Of a DNA stretch of 20,604 bases, positions 6,082-14,196 are shown in pieces. The notes under the pieces were generated by a model that was not told the origin of the DNA, did not search any database, and worked only from the letters and a program-made list of their open reading frames with translations. A program made the translations under genes and the position numbers. Positions within the stretch are counted from its first letter, which is position 1, and each line of letters starts with the position of its first letter. Origin of the DNA: Leucobacter sp. UBA1945 (GTDB lineage: Bacteria > Actinomycetota > Actinomycetes > Actinomycetales > Microbacteriaceae); the NCBI GenBank assembly GCA_002336855.1, contig DDEV01000070.1, forward strand, positions 34,258 to 54,861, given 5' to 3'.

Positions 6082-7080
6082 ATGAGAATCCTGATACTCG
6101 GGGGCACGGCGTGGGTCGGCGGTTCGATTGCTCGGGCCGCGATCGCACGAGGTCACGAGGTTACCTGTTTGGCGCGAGGATCCGGCGTGCCGGACGGCGC
6201 CGCCAGCGTTCGTGCCGACCGCGACTCGGCTGAGGCGTTCGCAGGTGTGACCTCACCAGGTACGCCGAGCTGGGATGCGGTGATCGATGTCTCCTCGAAA
6301 CCGGGGCAGGTGCGCCGGGCCGCCGAGGCATTTGCGGATCGGGCTCGGCAGTACGTGTACATCTCGTCTTGCAACGCCTATGCCTCACTCTCCGAGGCCG
6401 GTATCGAAGAAACCGCTCCGTTGAACGAGGCGCTCGACGCGGACGAGATGGGTTCGGCAAGTGAGTACGGCGCGGCGAAGGTGGCCTGCGAACTCGCGGT
6501 TCTGCAAAGGTTCGGCCCGGATCGCACTACGATCATTCGTCCGGGGCTGATCGGTGGGCCGGGCGATCCCAGCGGGCGCACAAGCTACTGGCCCATGCGG
6601 TTTGCCACGCCCTCGAACGCCGACGGGCGGGTGCTCGTGCCTGAGACCGGGGCTCCAACTTCGGTGATCGATGTGCGCGACCTGGCCGACTGGACGGTCC
6701 GGCTGATCCAGCAGTTCACGACGGGCGTCTTCAACGCTTCGGGAGCGGTAATGCCGTTCAGCGAGTATCTCGCCGTCGCGAGAGCCACCGCCAGTTACCA
6801 CCAAGAGACGCTCGCGGTGAGCAACGCCATGCTGACGGAGCACGGTGTGTCGCAGTGGGCCGGGCCGGGATCACTGCCGCTCTGGGTGTGCGATGCCGAC
6901 GTTGCGGGCATCGGAGCGCTCTCGAACGCGAAGGCGCTCGACGCGGGGCTCGAGCTACGACCGCCCACTGAAACGATGCGCGACACCCTTGCGTGGTGCC
7001 GAGGCCGGGGGAGCGCCGTGGTGCTCGGGGCAGGGCTCACTGATGCCGAGGAGCGCGAGCTGCTTGCCGCTCTTGGGTGA
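6082..7080 (+). CDS. NAD(P)-dependent epimerase/dehydratase-like protein
   Basis: 332 residues from ATG 6082; upstream in-frame starts run into the divergent PAP2 gene. The N terminus MRILILGGTAWVGGSIAR is a Rossmann fold with the glycine-rich loop of extended short-chain dehydrogenases. YVYISSCNAYAS and SEYGAAKVACELAV supply the catalytic Ser and the YxxxK pair. TTIIRPGLIGGPGDPSGR is the usual epimerase segment after it. The C-terminal half has an SVIDVRDLADW core and ends with MRDTLAWCRGRG. The substrate is unknown; such proteins act on nucleotide sugars or similar metabolites. The 3' end overlaps the MFS gene on the other strand by 44 bases. Confidence 0.88.
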   Translation: MRILILGGTAWVGGSIARAAIARGHEVTCLARGSGVPDGAASVRADRDSAEAFAGVTSPGTPSWDAVIDVSSKPGQVRRAAEAFADRARQYVYISSCNAYASLSEAGIEETAPLNEALDADEMGSASEYGAAKVACELAVLQRFGPDRTTIIRPGLIGGPGDPSGRTSYWPMRFATPSNADGRVLVPETGAPTSVIDVRDLADWTVRLIQQFTTGVFNASGAVMPFSEYLAVARATASYHQETLAVSNAMLTEHGVSQWAGPGSLPLWVCDADVAGIGALSNAKALDAGLELRPPTETMRDTLAWCRGRGSAVVLGAGLTDAEERELLAALG

Positions 7081-8305
7081 GGGCCGGGAGGTAACATAGC
7101 GCGCCGATTAGGCTGAGCCCGCCTGCGGCGATCATTGCGAACGAAACCGACTGTGCTTCCGCGAACGCGGTGAGTGCGAGGAGTCCGAGACTGTAGGCTC
7201 CGCCCGAAACCATTGAATTCAGCGAGAGCACCGTGGCTCGCGTCGAGGCATCTGCTTGGCGATGCAAGAGTGTGGCATGTACCGGTCCGCTCGAGCCGTG
7301 TGTGAGGTAACACAAACCGTAGGCGAGAAGCACGCCGCCCGCACCTGTGGCGAGCCCCATGAGTGCTACGAACGCACCATTCGAGAGGCGCCCGAGGATT
7401 GCGACCCACGCGGGGCCAATCCTTCTGGCGGCCAAACCCGCTACGAACGATCCTGCGGCGAAGCAGAGCCATGCTGCTGCTGAGGCGAAGCCGAAAACGG
7501 CCGCCGCGTCGCGTTCACTGGGTAGCAGCTCGGCGAGACGCAGTGGCGTGAGGGTTTCGAAACCTATCATTGCGAGGGCCCAGAAGACTTCGACGAGAAT
7601 CAGCCCCCGCAGGACTCGCGATGCCGCCGCAAGGCGCAGACCCCCGCCGGTCGCCCTGGGTATCGCCGCGAGTGTGTTCGTGAGGCGTTTCAGGCGGCGC
7701 GATTGCTCGCTCCGTGGCCGGCGAGGCTCGTGCACGAGTGTGAAACTCAGTGCGGTGTAACAGGCGTAGCAGGCGATCGCTACGAAGACAGGGAGGGTGA
7801 GTGCCGAGAGCTGCGGAAATGGATTCCACGCGACAAGCAATCCGCCTACGAGCGCCCCGAAAGCGATGGTCACGCCGAGGGCTGTGCCCGCTTGGGCGAG
7901 GGGCCGGGCAATATCTGCCTGCGGGTCGTGCGCGTGCACCGTGTCCACAAACCACGACTCGAGAGAGCCTGATTCAAGTGCCCGAAATACGCCCTGCACA
8001 ACGAACGAGACGGCGAATATCCAGTACTCATCAGCGACGACGAATAGGGTGGACGCCAACACTGCGAGAGTTCCGCCTGCGACGAGGAGGGGGCGGCGCC
8101 CGATAGTGTCTGAGAGTGCGCCGCTGGGAAGCTCGAGGCCCAGCACAATGAAGCCCTGGATCGCCAACAGCGTGCCGATCTCGAAGGTAGAGAGCCCGCG
8201 TTCTGCAGGCAACAGGATCGTCGAGGTGAACATGACTCCGACCGGAAACCAGCGAATGCAGGTCAACCAGACGAGGCGACGCTCCGCCGATTGTTGCGAG
8301 ATCAC
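7037..8305 (-). CDS. MFS transporter, drug-efflux type
   Basis: 422 residues with about 12 predicted membrane segments. The loop after the second segment reads LPSGALSDTIGRRP, the major-facilitator motif A that couples proton flow to transport. The start GTG overlaps the stop of the ArsR-type regulator as GTGA (8302-8305), so the two are translated together from one message. This layout suggests that the regulator senses a compound which the transporter expels; the compound is unknown. The C terminus overlaps the convergent epimerase-like gene. Confidence 0.92.
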   Translation of the reverse strand: MISQQSAERRLVWLTCIRWFPVGVMFTSTILLPAERGLSTFEIGTLLAIQGFIVLGLELPSGALSDTIGRRPLLVAGGTLAVLASTLFVVADEYWIFAVSFVVQGVFRALESGSLESWFVDTVHAHDPQADIARPLAQAGTALGVTIAFGALVGGLLVAWNPFPQLSALTLPVFVAIACYACYTALSFTLVHEPRRPRSEQSRRLKRLTNTLAAIPRATGGGLRLAAASRVLRGLILVEVFWALAMIGFETLTPLRLAELLPSERDAAAVFGFASAAAWLCFAAGSFVAGLAARRIGPAWVAILGRLSNGAFVALMGLATGAGGVLLAYGLCYLTHGSSGPVHATLLHRQADASTRATVLSLNSMVSGGAYSLGLLALTAFAEAQSVSFAMIAAGGLSLIGALCYLPALTQERQAARAPRHQ

Positions 8306-8886
8306 GATGGCATCGGAGGAGTCAGATCGAGTGGGATCGCCTGGGTGATGAAGAGTACTTTTCTCGAGCTTGCCGGGTCGTCGGCTTTTTTATACTTCTG
8401 GGCGAGGGCCTCGAACTCTGCGTGAAAATTCGCGAGTCGTTCAGGTGAGACCTCAAGTATGACGTCACTGAAGCCGAGCCGATCGGTCCACTCGCTCGGC
8501 CATTCGTGCTCGGCATCAAGCCAACGTTCGGTCTGTGCGGCGTATTGGCTGAGATAGTTTCGTCGCAGCCAGTCAAGCGAAGCACTTGCATCTGGATCTT
8601 CTGAAAAGTCTGAGTTCTGCCAGGAGTGAGACGCGGTGCTTGCCTTCCACACTCGGCGCTTGCCGACTCCCTCGCCGCTATCTTCTACCAAGGCGACGCC
8701 CTCGAGCTCGCGCAGGTGATAGCTCGTCGCACCTGTGTTGGTGTCGAGCTTTGCGGCGAGCTCCGTGGCTGTCGCTGGCCCGTTCACGCGTAGCTCGGTC
8801 AAGAGGCGTGAACGCAGGGGATGGGCGAGCACACGAAGCGCACGCTTGTCGAGCCGAAGATCGCTGGCGGCATTGGGATCGTTCAT
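8302..8886 (-). CDS. ArsR-type winged-helix regulator
   Basis: 194 residues from ATG 8886. The winged helix occupies about residues 10-85: LRVLAHPLRSRLLTEL, then TATELAAKLDTNTGATSYHLRELEGVALVE and a GKRRVWKAS wing. It belongs to the HTH_20-like ArsR group. I see no cysteine pair of the kind used by metal sensors. The remaining 110 residues (WLDAEHEWPSEWTDRLGF and a helical end) may bind a small molecule or form dimers. Earlier ATGs at 8922 and 8907 fall inside the palindromic control region, and 8886 sits the right distance from a -10 box, so 8886 is preferred. Confidence 0.9.
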   Translation of the reverse strand: MNDPNAASDLRLDKRALRVLAHPLRSRLLTELRVNGPATATELAAKLDTNTGATSYHLRELEGVALVEDSGEGVGKRRVWKASTASHSWQNSDFSEDPDASASLDWLRRNYLSQYAAQTERWLDAEHEWPSEWTDRLGFSDVILEVSPERLANFHAEFEALAQKYKKADDPASSRKVLFITQAIPLDLTPPMPS

Positions 8887-8932
8887 GCAGGCAATTGTGC
8901 CATGCATAATTTCTATGCACAACTATTGTGCA
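8887..8932 (-). promoter_or_regulatory. Promoter and palindromic operators of the ArsR-MFS operon
   Basis: Minus strand: TTGTGC, 17 bases, CACAAT (8899-8894), 7 bases, ATG 8886, which suggests a leaderless message. A perfect palindrome TGCACAA-3-TTGTGCA lies at 8916-8932 over the -35 box. A second one, TGCATA-5-TATGCA, at 8903-8919 lies in the spacer and overlaps the first. A further half site TTGTGC is at 8895-8900. The array is what self-repression by a winged-helix dimer would need. Confidence 0.7.
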
Positions 8933-8943
8933 TGGAAGACGAC

Positions 8944-9795
8944 CTAGCGAACCTGCGACACCTCGAAGGTGTGCTTCGGCGAAACGTAGGCCTCCTGCGA
9001 CTCAATGAGCTGCAGTTCACGCTCGCCAGAATTCAGCGTGTTCTCGAGCAACTCGAACACGCTGGCGGCAGTGCGGCCGAGTGCGCTCGCCGCATCGCCC
9101 GATCCTCGCAGCTGCGCAGAAAACAGTGCTGCAGTGACGTCGCCCGAGCCGTTCGCCTTGAACGGAAGCTGGGGAGTCTGCACGATCCAGGTACCGTCGG
9201 GAGTGACTGCGAGCATTTCGATCGTGCCCTCAGGGCGATCGGGGCGCAACACACTCGTGACCAGTACGGTCTGCGGGCCGTTCTGACGAATGAGATCGAC
9301 CGATGCCAGTGTCTCGTCGATCGTGTGCGGATCGGTGCCGGTGAGAAAACCGAGTTCGAACTGATTCGGCGTGATCAGGTCTGCCGCCGGCACGACGCGA
9401 TCGCGAATCAGCGACTGCACCTCGGGCGCGACAAAGCAGCCAGACGATGCACTGCCGAGCACAGGGTCGCAGGCGTAGACGGCCTCGGGGTTGCGTGCTT
9501 TCACGAGCGCCACGGCGTCGAGAATTGCGTCGCCGATGTCGTTGCCTCCTTGATAGCCGCTGAGCACGAGCTGCACGTCGTCAAGACCGCCGCGGGCATC
9601 GATGCCGCGCACCACGTCGCGCACATTGTCGCCGGTGAGCAGCGGACCGCCCCATTCGCCATAACCGGTGTGGTTCGAGAACATTACGGTATAGATCGGC
9701 ATGACCTCGTGGCCGATGCGCTGCAGCGGGAATACCGCGGCAGAGTTGCCGACGTGACCGTACGAGACCGAGCTTTGAATCGAAAGAATCCGCAT
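8944..9795 (-). CDS. pdxY: Pyridoxal kinase
   Basis: 283 residues, usual length. It phosphorylates pyridoxal and related vitamers in the vitamin B6 salvage path, in the cytoplasm. The N terminus MRILSIQSSVSYGHVGNSAA is the family signature, with a Gly-rich substrate region after it. DPVLGS and ADLITPNQFELGFLTG follow, and FKANGSGDVTAALF holds the GSGD motif with the catalytic Asp of the ribokinase fold. The gene is divergent from the crotonase-type gene (134 bases between starts). The ArsR operon control region lies just past its stop. The 351-codon antisense ORF here is a shadow. Confidence 0.95.
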   Translation of the reverse strand: MRILSIQSSVSYGHVGNSAAVFPLQRIGHEVMPIYTVMFSNHTGYGEWGGPLLTGDNVRDVVRGIDARGGLDDVQLVLSGYQGGNDIGDAILDAVALVKARNPEAVYACDPVLGSASSGCFVAPEVQSLIRDRVVPAADLITPNQFELGFLTGTDPHTIDETLASVDLIRQNGPQTVLVTSVLRPDRPEGTIEMLAVTPDGTWIVQTPQLPFKANGSGDVTAALFSAQLRGSGDAASALGRTAASVFELLENTLNSGERELQLIESQEAYVSPKHTFEVSQVR

Positions 9796-9929
9796 CGTCC
9801 GATCATCTCACCCGCGGTGCGAAATGAACCAAAGGCGCGAGGCGCACGATGCAAAACGGTCCACCGGATAGGGTGAACACGTCGCTACGATTCGCAGTAG
9901 CCCCGCTTGCACAACGAAAGGTGCGTTTC

Positions 9930-10688
9930 ATGAACGACTCGGTACTCTGCGAGGTTGCAGACGGCATCGCCCGCATTACCCTGAATCGCCCCGCCAGCCT
10001 GAACGCATTCAACGAAGAAACCGCAGAAGCCTGGGCCCGGGTCACCACCGAGACGGTGACGCGCGATGACGTGCGGGTGATCCTGCTTTCTGGCAATGGC
10101 CGGGCATTTTGCGCGGGCGGTGACGTTCGCTCGATGGCCGTTGGCGGTTTTAGCGAGGATCGCATCTTCGAACTGGCGCAGCAGATCAATCAGGGGCAGC
10201 TTGCACTTCTTGAATCCGCCGTTCCCGTGGTCGCAGCGGCGCACGGAACGACCGCGGGCGGTGGGCTCGGCATTCTGCTGAACAGCGACTATGCGATCGT
10301 GGGCGAGAGTTCAAAGATCGGCAGCATCTACGCGAAGCTCGGCTTGACCCCTGATCTCACGGTTCCGGCGCTGCTCGCCCGGGCGATCGGTGAGCGCCGC
10401 GCGATGCAGCTCGTGCTGCAGGACCGAATGCTGAGCGCCGCAGAGGCCCTCGACTGGGGCCTGGTCGCCGAGGTGGTGCCTGACGATCAGGTGCTCGAGC
10501 GTGCCGAGCAGCTCGCGCGTTTCATTGCCGACAACGCCCCCGAGGCACGGGGCCAGGCAAAACGGCTGGTGCGAGCGACGTATGGGCGCAGCTTTGCAGA
10601 GACGCTCGAAGACGAGGGGCGCACCATCGGGCGCGCACTTGCGGGCAACGAAGCGCCAGGCCTCATCTCAACGTTCATCGGCGGCTAG
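9930..10688 (+). CDS. Enoyl-CoA hydratase/isomerase-family protein
   Basis: 252 residues from ATG 9930, which has GAAAGG 8 bases upstream; the earlier ATG at 9849 lies in the intergenic region. The crotonase fold is clear: ITLNRPASLNAFNEE, the oxyanion-hole segments FCAGGDVRSM (about 60-69) and GTTAGGGLGI, then LSAAEALDWGLVAEVV. The two catalytic glutamates of true hydratases are not seen where expected: the position after GGG is Leu-Gly, and the PEI.LG segment reads YAKLGLTPD. The Asp in TPD matches isomerases of the PaaG type, so an isomerase role is more likely than hydration. The stop codon shares its CTAG with the stop of the convergent DUF2252 gene. Confidence 0.88.
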   Translation: MNDSVLCEVADGIARITLNRPASLNAFNEETAEAWARVTTETVTRDDVRVILLSGNGRAFCAGGDVRSMAVGGFSEDRIFELAQQINQGQLALLESAVPVVAAAHGTTAGGGLGILLNSDYAIVGESSKIGSIYAKLGLTPDLTVPALLARAIGERRAMQLVLQDRMLSAAEALDWGLVAEVVPDDQVLERAEQLARFIADNAPEARGQAKRLVRATYGRSFAETLEDEGRTIGRALAGNEAPGLISTFIGG

Positions 10689-12067
10689 AGCGAAGCGAGA
10701 AACTGCTCGTAGTCTGACCGCGAACGATCTGCATAGGCATAGCCCCATTCGAGTAGAGCCTGAGCTGCGACGCGACCGTTGCCGAGGTATCCGCTGATGA
10801 GCGCGGCCCGCGGCGACTGGCTGTGCGCGCGGGCAAGCGTGACTCCGCAGGCCTGGGCGTACACCTTGAACGGTCCGTCATCAAGTGTGTCGGCATCGAT
10901 GCCGCCCTTCATATCGTGAAATTGGCGCACGTAGAAGTCGGCGCCGTCGTGCCTGAGATATCCGAGAAACGGGTCAGACACGGCCTGCAGTACCCGCTGC
11001 ATCGACACGACTCGGGCACCCTCGCCGTGACGCGCGACCCCGTCTCGCAATATCCGCGGCTGTGTGATGCCGCCGTATTGCTCGAGCACGCTCTTACCCG
11101 CTTCCTTCCCCTGCAGCAGCAGTGCGTTGCCGTCGCCGTCTTGCAGCAGGTTCAGCGTGCAGCGCGTGCCGACGCTTCCCACGCCCACCACGCGCCGAAC
11201 AATGTTGACCACCTCGTAGTGCCGCAGCAGTTGATGAATATCGAAGTTGGTGTTTTCGAGGTAGTGCTCCATCAGGTGCCGCATCTGCTGCAGGGTCGCG
11301 TCGGCCACCTGGCTGAGGGTGGGTGGTTGCAGCACAAAACGCATGTGCCCGTTCTCCTCGGTCACCGTGAGCTTCTTGACCGAGCGCTCGCCGGTGCGCC
11401 GGCGGGCGTGTTTGATCGCCTTGCGCAATACCCGTTGAGCGTCGTTCGGCAATGTGGCGACGCCAGCATCGGCGTCGATGTGGGTGTAGTAGCGCTCAGT
11501 GGGCGAGAGGCCGAGGTTTGCGCGAAGGGTGTGCGCGTAGGCGCGCACCGTGGCAAGCGCAGCGGTGTCGACGACATCTTGGTTGCGGCTCGTTGCTTGG
11601 CCCGCGATGATTACGCTTGCCACCAGCCGCTTGACGTCCCACTCCCACGGAGCCCAGGCTGCCTCGTCGAAATCGTTGAGGTCGAAGACGAGGCTTCGCT
11701 GCGGCGAGGCGTAGAAGCCGAAGTTCGAGACGTGCGCGTCGCCGCACGATGGCACCAGAATGTCAGTGTGCACATCAGCTGCGAGGTCGGCGGCCATCAG
11801 CGCCGCGGTACCGCGGTAGAAGGTGAACGGGCTCTGCGACATACGTTCGTTGCGCAGCGGAATGAGGTCTTGCAGCCGCGTCGAGTTTTGTTCGGCGAGG
11901 ATCTCGAGTGGCCGCCTGTCGTGGTGGCTCAGCGCGCTGAGCTGTCTGCGGGGCATGCGCTTTCGCAGTGCCCGCCCCGCCGCGAGGCTTTGCGTCGATG
12001 AGGGAGGGAGCTTCGGGCGCGCGTTCGCGGACGCCGATTCGGCGGTATGCGCAGAAGAGTCTGTCAT
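10685..12067 (-). CDS. DUF2252 family protein
   Basis: 460 residues, usual length for this widespread but uncharacterised actinobacterial family. Conserved features are FYRGTAALMAADLA (from about 83), GDAHVSNFGFYASP (109-122), FDLNDFDEA (128-136) and WEWDVKRLVAS (141-151), then GSVGTRCTLNLL and LQGKEAGKSVLEQYGG. The GDAHVxNFG and FDxNDFD pair resembles the active-site loop of aminoglycoside-phosphotransferase-like kinases, so a small-molecule kinase is a guess. The start is 34 bases from the divergent gluQ start. CACAAT ends 6 bases before the ATG, the same arrangement as in the ArsR-type gene. The antisense ORF is a shadow. Confidence 0.92.
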   Translation of the reverse strand: MTDSSAHTAESASANARPKLPPSSTQSLAAGRALRKRMPRRQLSALSHHDRRPLEILAEQNSTRLQDLIPLRNERMSQSPFTFYRGTAALMAADLAADVHTDILVPSCGDAHVSNFGFYASPQRSLVFDLNDFDEAAWAPWEWDVKRLVASVIIAGQATSRNQDVVDTAALATVRAYAHTLRANLGLSPTERYYTHIDADAGVATLPNDAQRVLRKAIKHARRRTGERSVKKLTVTEENGHMRFVLQPPTLSQVADATLQQMRHLMEHYLENTNFDIHQLLRHYEVVNIVRRVVGVGSVGTRCTLNLLQDGDGNALLLQGKEAGKSVLEQYGGITQPRILRDGVARHGEGARVVSMQRVLQAVSDPFLGYLRHDGADFYVRQFHDMKGGIDADTLDDGPFKVYAQACGVTLARAHSQSPRAALISGYLGNGRVAAQALLEWGYAYADRSRSDYEQFLASL

Positions 12068-12101
12068 GCGCTCATTGTGGCAGCTATGTCAAGATGGGGG
12101 A

Positions 12102-13019
12102 ATGGCGAATACAGGTGCGGGGCGGTACGCGCCGAGCCCCTCAGGTCGTTTGCATCTCGGTAACCTGCGCACCGCAATGGTCGCCTGGCTGTTTGCGCGC
12201 AGCACCGGCAGGCGATTCTTGATGCGCATCGAAGACGTCGACAGGAGCAGAGATGCGGGCGTCGCGGGCGAGCAGCTCGCCGAGCTCGCAGCGATCGGCA
12301 TTGACTGGGACGGCGATCCGGTCGTGCAGACCGAGCGTCGAGCGGCGCACGACGCTGCGATCGCGCAGCTCGCTTCGCGCGGTCTCGTCTACGAGTGCAC
12401 CTGCACTCGGCGAGAGATTCTCGAGGCCCCGAGCGCCCCGCACGCCGCCCCGGGCGCTTACCCCGGCACGTGCCGCACTCGCACCGAACAGGAGCGAGCA
12501 GGCGCCCGTGCCGCAATCGCGCCGCGTCTCCCAGCGCTGCGACTTCGCAGCGAGGTTACCGAACTGTCTTTCGAAGACGTGCTGCTCGGCAAGGTGACCG
12601 CCTCGATCGATGATTTCGTATTGAAGCGCGGTGACGGAGCAATCGCCTACAACCTTGCGGTGGTCGTCGATGACGCCGACATGGGGGTCGACCAGGTGGT
12701 GCGGGGTGACGATCTCGCGTCGTCGACACCGAGGCAGATGCTGCTGCAGCGCCTGCTCGGCCTGCCCACACCTATGTACGCGCACGTGCCGCTCGTGCTC
12801 GGGCCGAGCAGTGCCCGCCTCGCGAAGCGAGACGGTGCGGTGACGCTCGAAGATCTCGCCGAGCAGGGGGTCTCGGCAGAATCGGTGCGCGACGAACTCG
12901 CGGCGTCGCTCGGCCTTTCGCAGCCAGGGGAATCGCTCAGCATGGCTGAACTGCTCGAGCGATTCGACCCTCAACGGCTACCGCGCGAAGCTTGGGTTTG
13001 GAGTGGTGCTATTTTTTGA
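12102..13019 (+). CDS. gluQ: Glutamyl-Q tRNA(Asp) synthetase
   Basis: 305 residues, about the usual length. GluQ charges glutamate onto the queuosine base of tRNA-Asp, as a shortened glutamyl-tRNA synthetase without an anticodon-binding domain. RYAPSPSGRLHLGNLRTA holds the class I HIGH-like motif at 18-21 (HLGN), followed by RIEDVD. YECTCTRREI with YPGTCR gives the Cys zinc site. RGDDLASSTPRQ and the degenerate KMSKS-like RLAKRDG follow. An in-frame ATG at 12066 would overlap the DUF2252 start, so 12102 is preferred. No gene for queuosine synthesis is in the window. The end overlaps the GerW-like gene by 11 bases. Confidence 0.93.
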   Translation: MANTGAGRYAPSPSGRLHLGNLRTAMVAWLFARSTGRRFLMRIEDVDRSRDAGVAGEQLAELAAIGIDWDGDPVVQTERRAAHDAAIAQLASRGLVYECTCTRREILEAPSAPHAAPGAYPGTCRTRTEQERAGARAAIAPRLPALRLRSEVTELSFEDVLLGKVTASIDDFVLKRGDGAIAYNLAVVVDDADMGVDQVVRGDDLASSTPRQMLLQRLLGLPTPMYAHVPLVLGPSSARLAKRDGAVTLEDLAEQGVSAESVRDELAASLGLSQPGESLSMAELLERFDPQRLPREAWVWSGAIF

Positions 13020-13341
13020 GCGCGCGAATCAGTCGGGTGAGGGCGTGGCCCGCGACGAGCACGAAGGGAATACCGACCGCGATGAGCGCAATCGTGTTCG
13101 GCTCGAAGCGGGTGTATCCGTCGCGAGTGACGTAAGCACCCGTCGGGCAAGCGAAGCCGCCGCCCCCGGCGCCTGAGCCCTCGCCCTGATCCGAGGCGCC
13201 GGCCTCGCCTGCTCCGAAGCCATACCCTGCGATTGCGACGGGCACGATGGTGGTGCCGTCGAGTTCGACCGGGTCGCCATAGGCGGCGTGCACTCCGACA
13301 GAGGTGACGGTATCTGCGATCTGCTTCGTGATGCTAGCCAT
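13009..13341 (-). CDS. GerW/YtfJ-family protein
   Basis: 110 residues. The central part VHAAYGDPVELDGTTIVPVAIAGYGFGAG, then a Gly-rich segment (GAGGGGFACPTGAYV) and DGYTRFEPN, match the GerW (YtfJ) family. GerW was named for spore germination in Bacillus but is common in actinobacteria that form no spores. The C terminus has one hydrophobic segment (about 80-97) and a basic tail (RALKK). The ATG is 5 bases after the stop of the SGNH hydrolase gene, so both are one operon. The ORF continues upstream in frame, but that part lies inside the SGNH gene. Confidence 0.85.
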   Translation of the reverse strand: MASITKQIADTVTSVGVHAAYGDPVELDGTTIVPVAIAGYGFGAGEAGASDQGEGSGAGGGGFACPTGAYVTRDGYTRFEPNTIALIAVGIPFVLVAGHALTRLIRALKK

Positions 13342-13346
13342 GCGAG

Positions 13347-14138
13347 TTAGTCTACGCTCTTCACCGCGCCCGGTTCTGGGCGTTTCGCGACAATGTTGTC
13401 GCCCGAAGACTCGTGCCTGAGTCGACGGATCACCCACGGCACGAGATGCTCTTTCGCCCAGACCACATCTTCTTTGCGTGCCTGGCGCCAGTTCTGTTGT
13501 GGCAGCGGCGGGGGATCGAGAGGCTTCAAGTCGTTCGGCACGTTCAAGGCCGCGAGCGCGGTGCGAGCGATCGTGTGGTGGCCGAGCGAGTTGAGGTGCA
13601 GCCGGTCGTCGGACCAATAACGCGAGTCCTGCAACTCTTCGACTGCCCACTGATCCACCACCACGCAGTCGTGGCGCTGCGCCACCTTGCGCACATTCTC
13701 GTTATAGATCGCCACCTTGCCGCGAATCGAGCGGAAGACTGGCTGGAAGGCAACGTCGACGCCGGTGAACACCATTACGGTCGCGCCGGTTTCGCGCAGC
13801 TTGCGCAGCAGGTAGTCGAGTTGCACCGCGACGGCATCGGGATCGGCGCCGGGTCGGATCACGTCATTGCCGCCAGCGCAGACGCTCACCAGGTCTGGCC
13901 GCAGATCGATCGCCGCCTCAAGCTGCTCGTCCGTGATCTGTCGAATCAGCTTGCCGCGAACGGCAAGGTTCGCATAGGCCAAATCGCTGTTGTGCTCGGC
14001 CAGCACCTCGGCGAAGCGATCTGCCCAGCCGCGCAGCCCGCCCGGGCTATCAGCCTCGGGGTCTCCGACTCCCTCGGTGAACGAGTCGCCGATAGCGACA
14101 AATCTCGACCAGGGAAGCTCGGTTCTCTCATCCGACAC
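13347..14138 (-). CDS. SGNH/GDSL-family hydrolase
   Basis: 263 residues. The four conserved blocks are present: FVAIGDSFTEG with the nucleophile Ser19 (block I), a Gly in LAVRGK (block II), SVCAGGNDV (block III), and DRLHLNSLGH with the Asp-x-x-His pair (block V). It would hydrolyse an ester of a lipid, a carbohydrate or an acyl group; the substrate is unknown. There is no signal peptide, so it is probably cytoplasmic. The start is GTG, with AGGAG about 7 bases upstream. It is divergent from the DEVH helicase gene, with 58 bases between starts. Confidence 0.92.
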   Translation of the reverse strand: MSDERTELPWSRFVAIGDSFTEGVGDPEADSPGGLRGWADRFAEVLAEHNSDLAYANLAVRGKLIRQITDEQLEAAIDLRPDLVSVCAGGNDVIRPGADPDAVAVQLDYLLRKLRETGATVMVFTGVDVAFQPVFRSIRGKVAIYNENVRKVAQRHDCVVVDQWAVEELQDSRYWSDDRLHLNSLGHHTIARTALAALNVPNDLKPLDPPPLPQQNWRQARKEDVVWAKEHLVPWVIRRLRHESSGDNIVAKRPEPGAVKSVD

Positions 14139-14178
14139 GGCGCGCTCCTCTTCGTAACTTCGACTCTCTCATGCGCAA

Positions 14179-14188
14179 CGACTAGTCT
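14179..14188. promoter_or_regulatory. Possible bidirectional -10 element
   Basis: The palindrome GACTAGTC (14180-14187) yields TAGTCT on the plus strand, ending 8 bases before the helicase GTG (leaderless), and TAGTCG on the minus strand, placed to give a leader of about 34 bases with a Shine-Dalgarno for the SGNH gene. Both -35 boxes are weak. Confidence 0.45.
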
Positions 14189-14196
14189 AGAGCGTC

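Noticed and set aside
8821..9876. 351-codon plus-strand ORF opposite pdxY
   Set aside because: pdxY on the other strand is a complete, recognisable gene. The antisense frame is open because of GC-rich third positions and has no domain.
10823..12001. 392-codon plus-strand ORF opposite the DUF2252 gene
   Set aside because: The DUF2252 motifs are intact on the minus strand. The antisense product is rich in Val, His and Arg, typical of a shadow frame.
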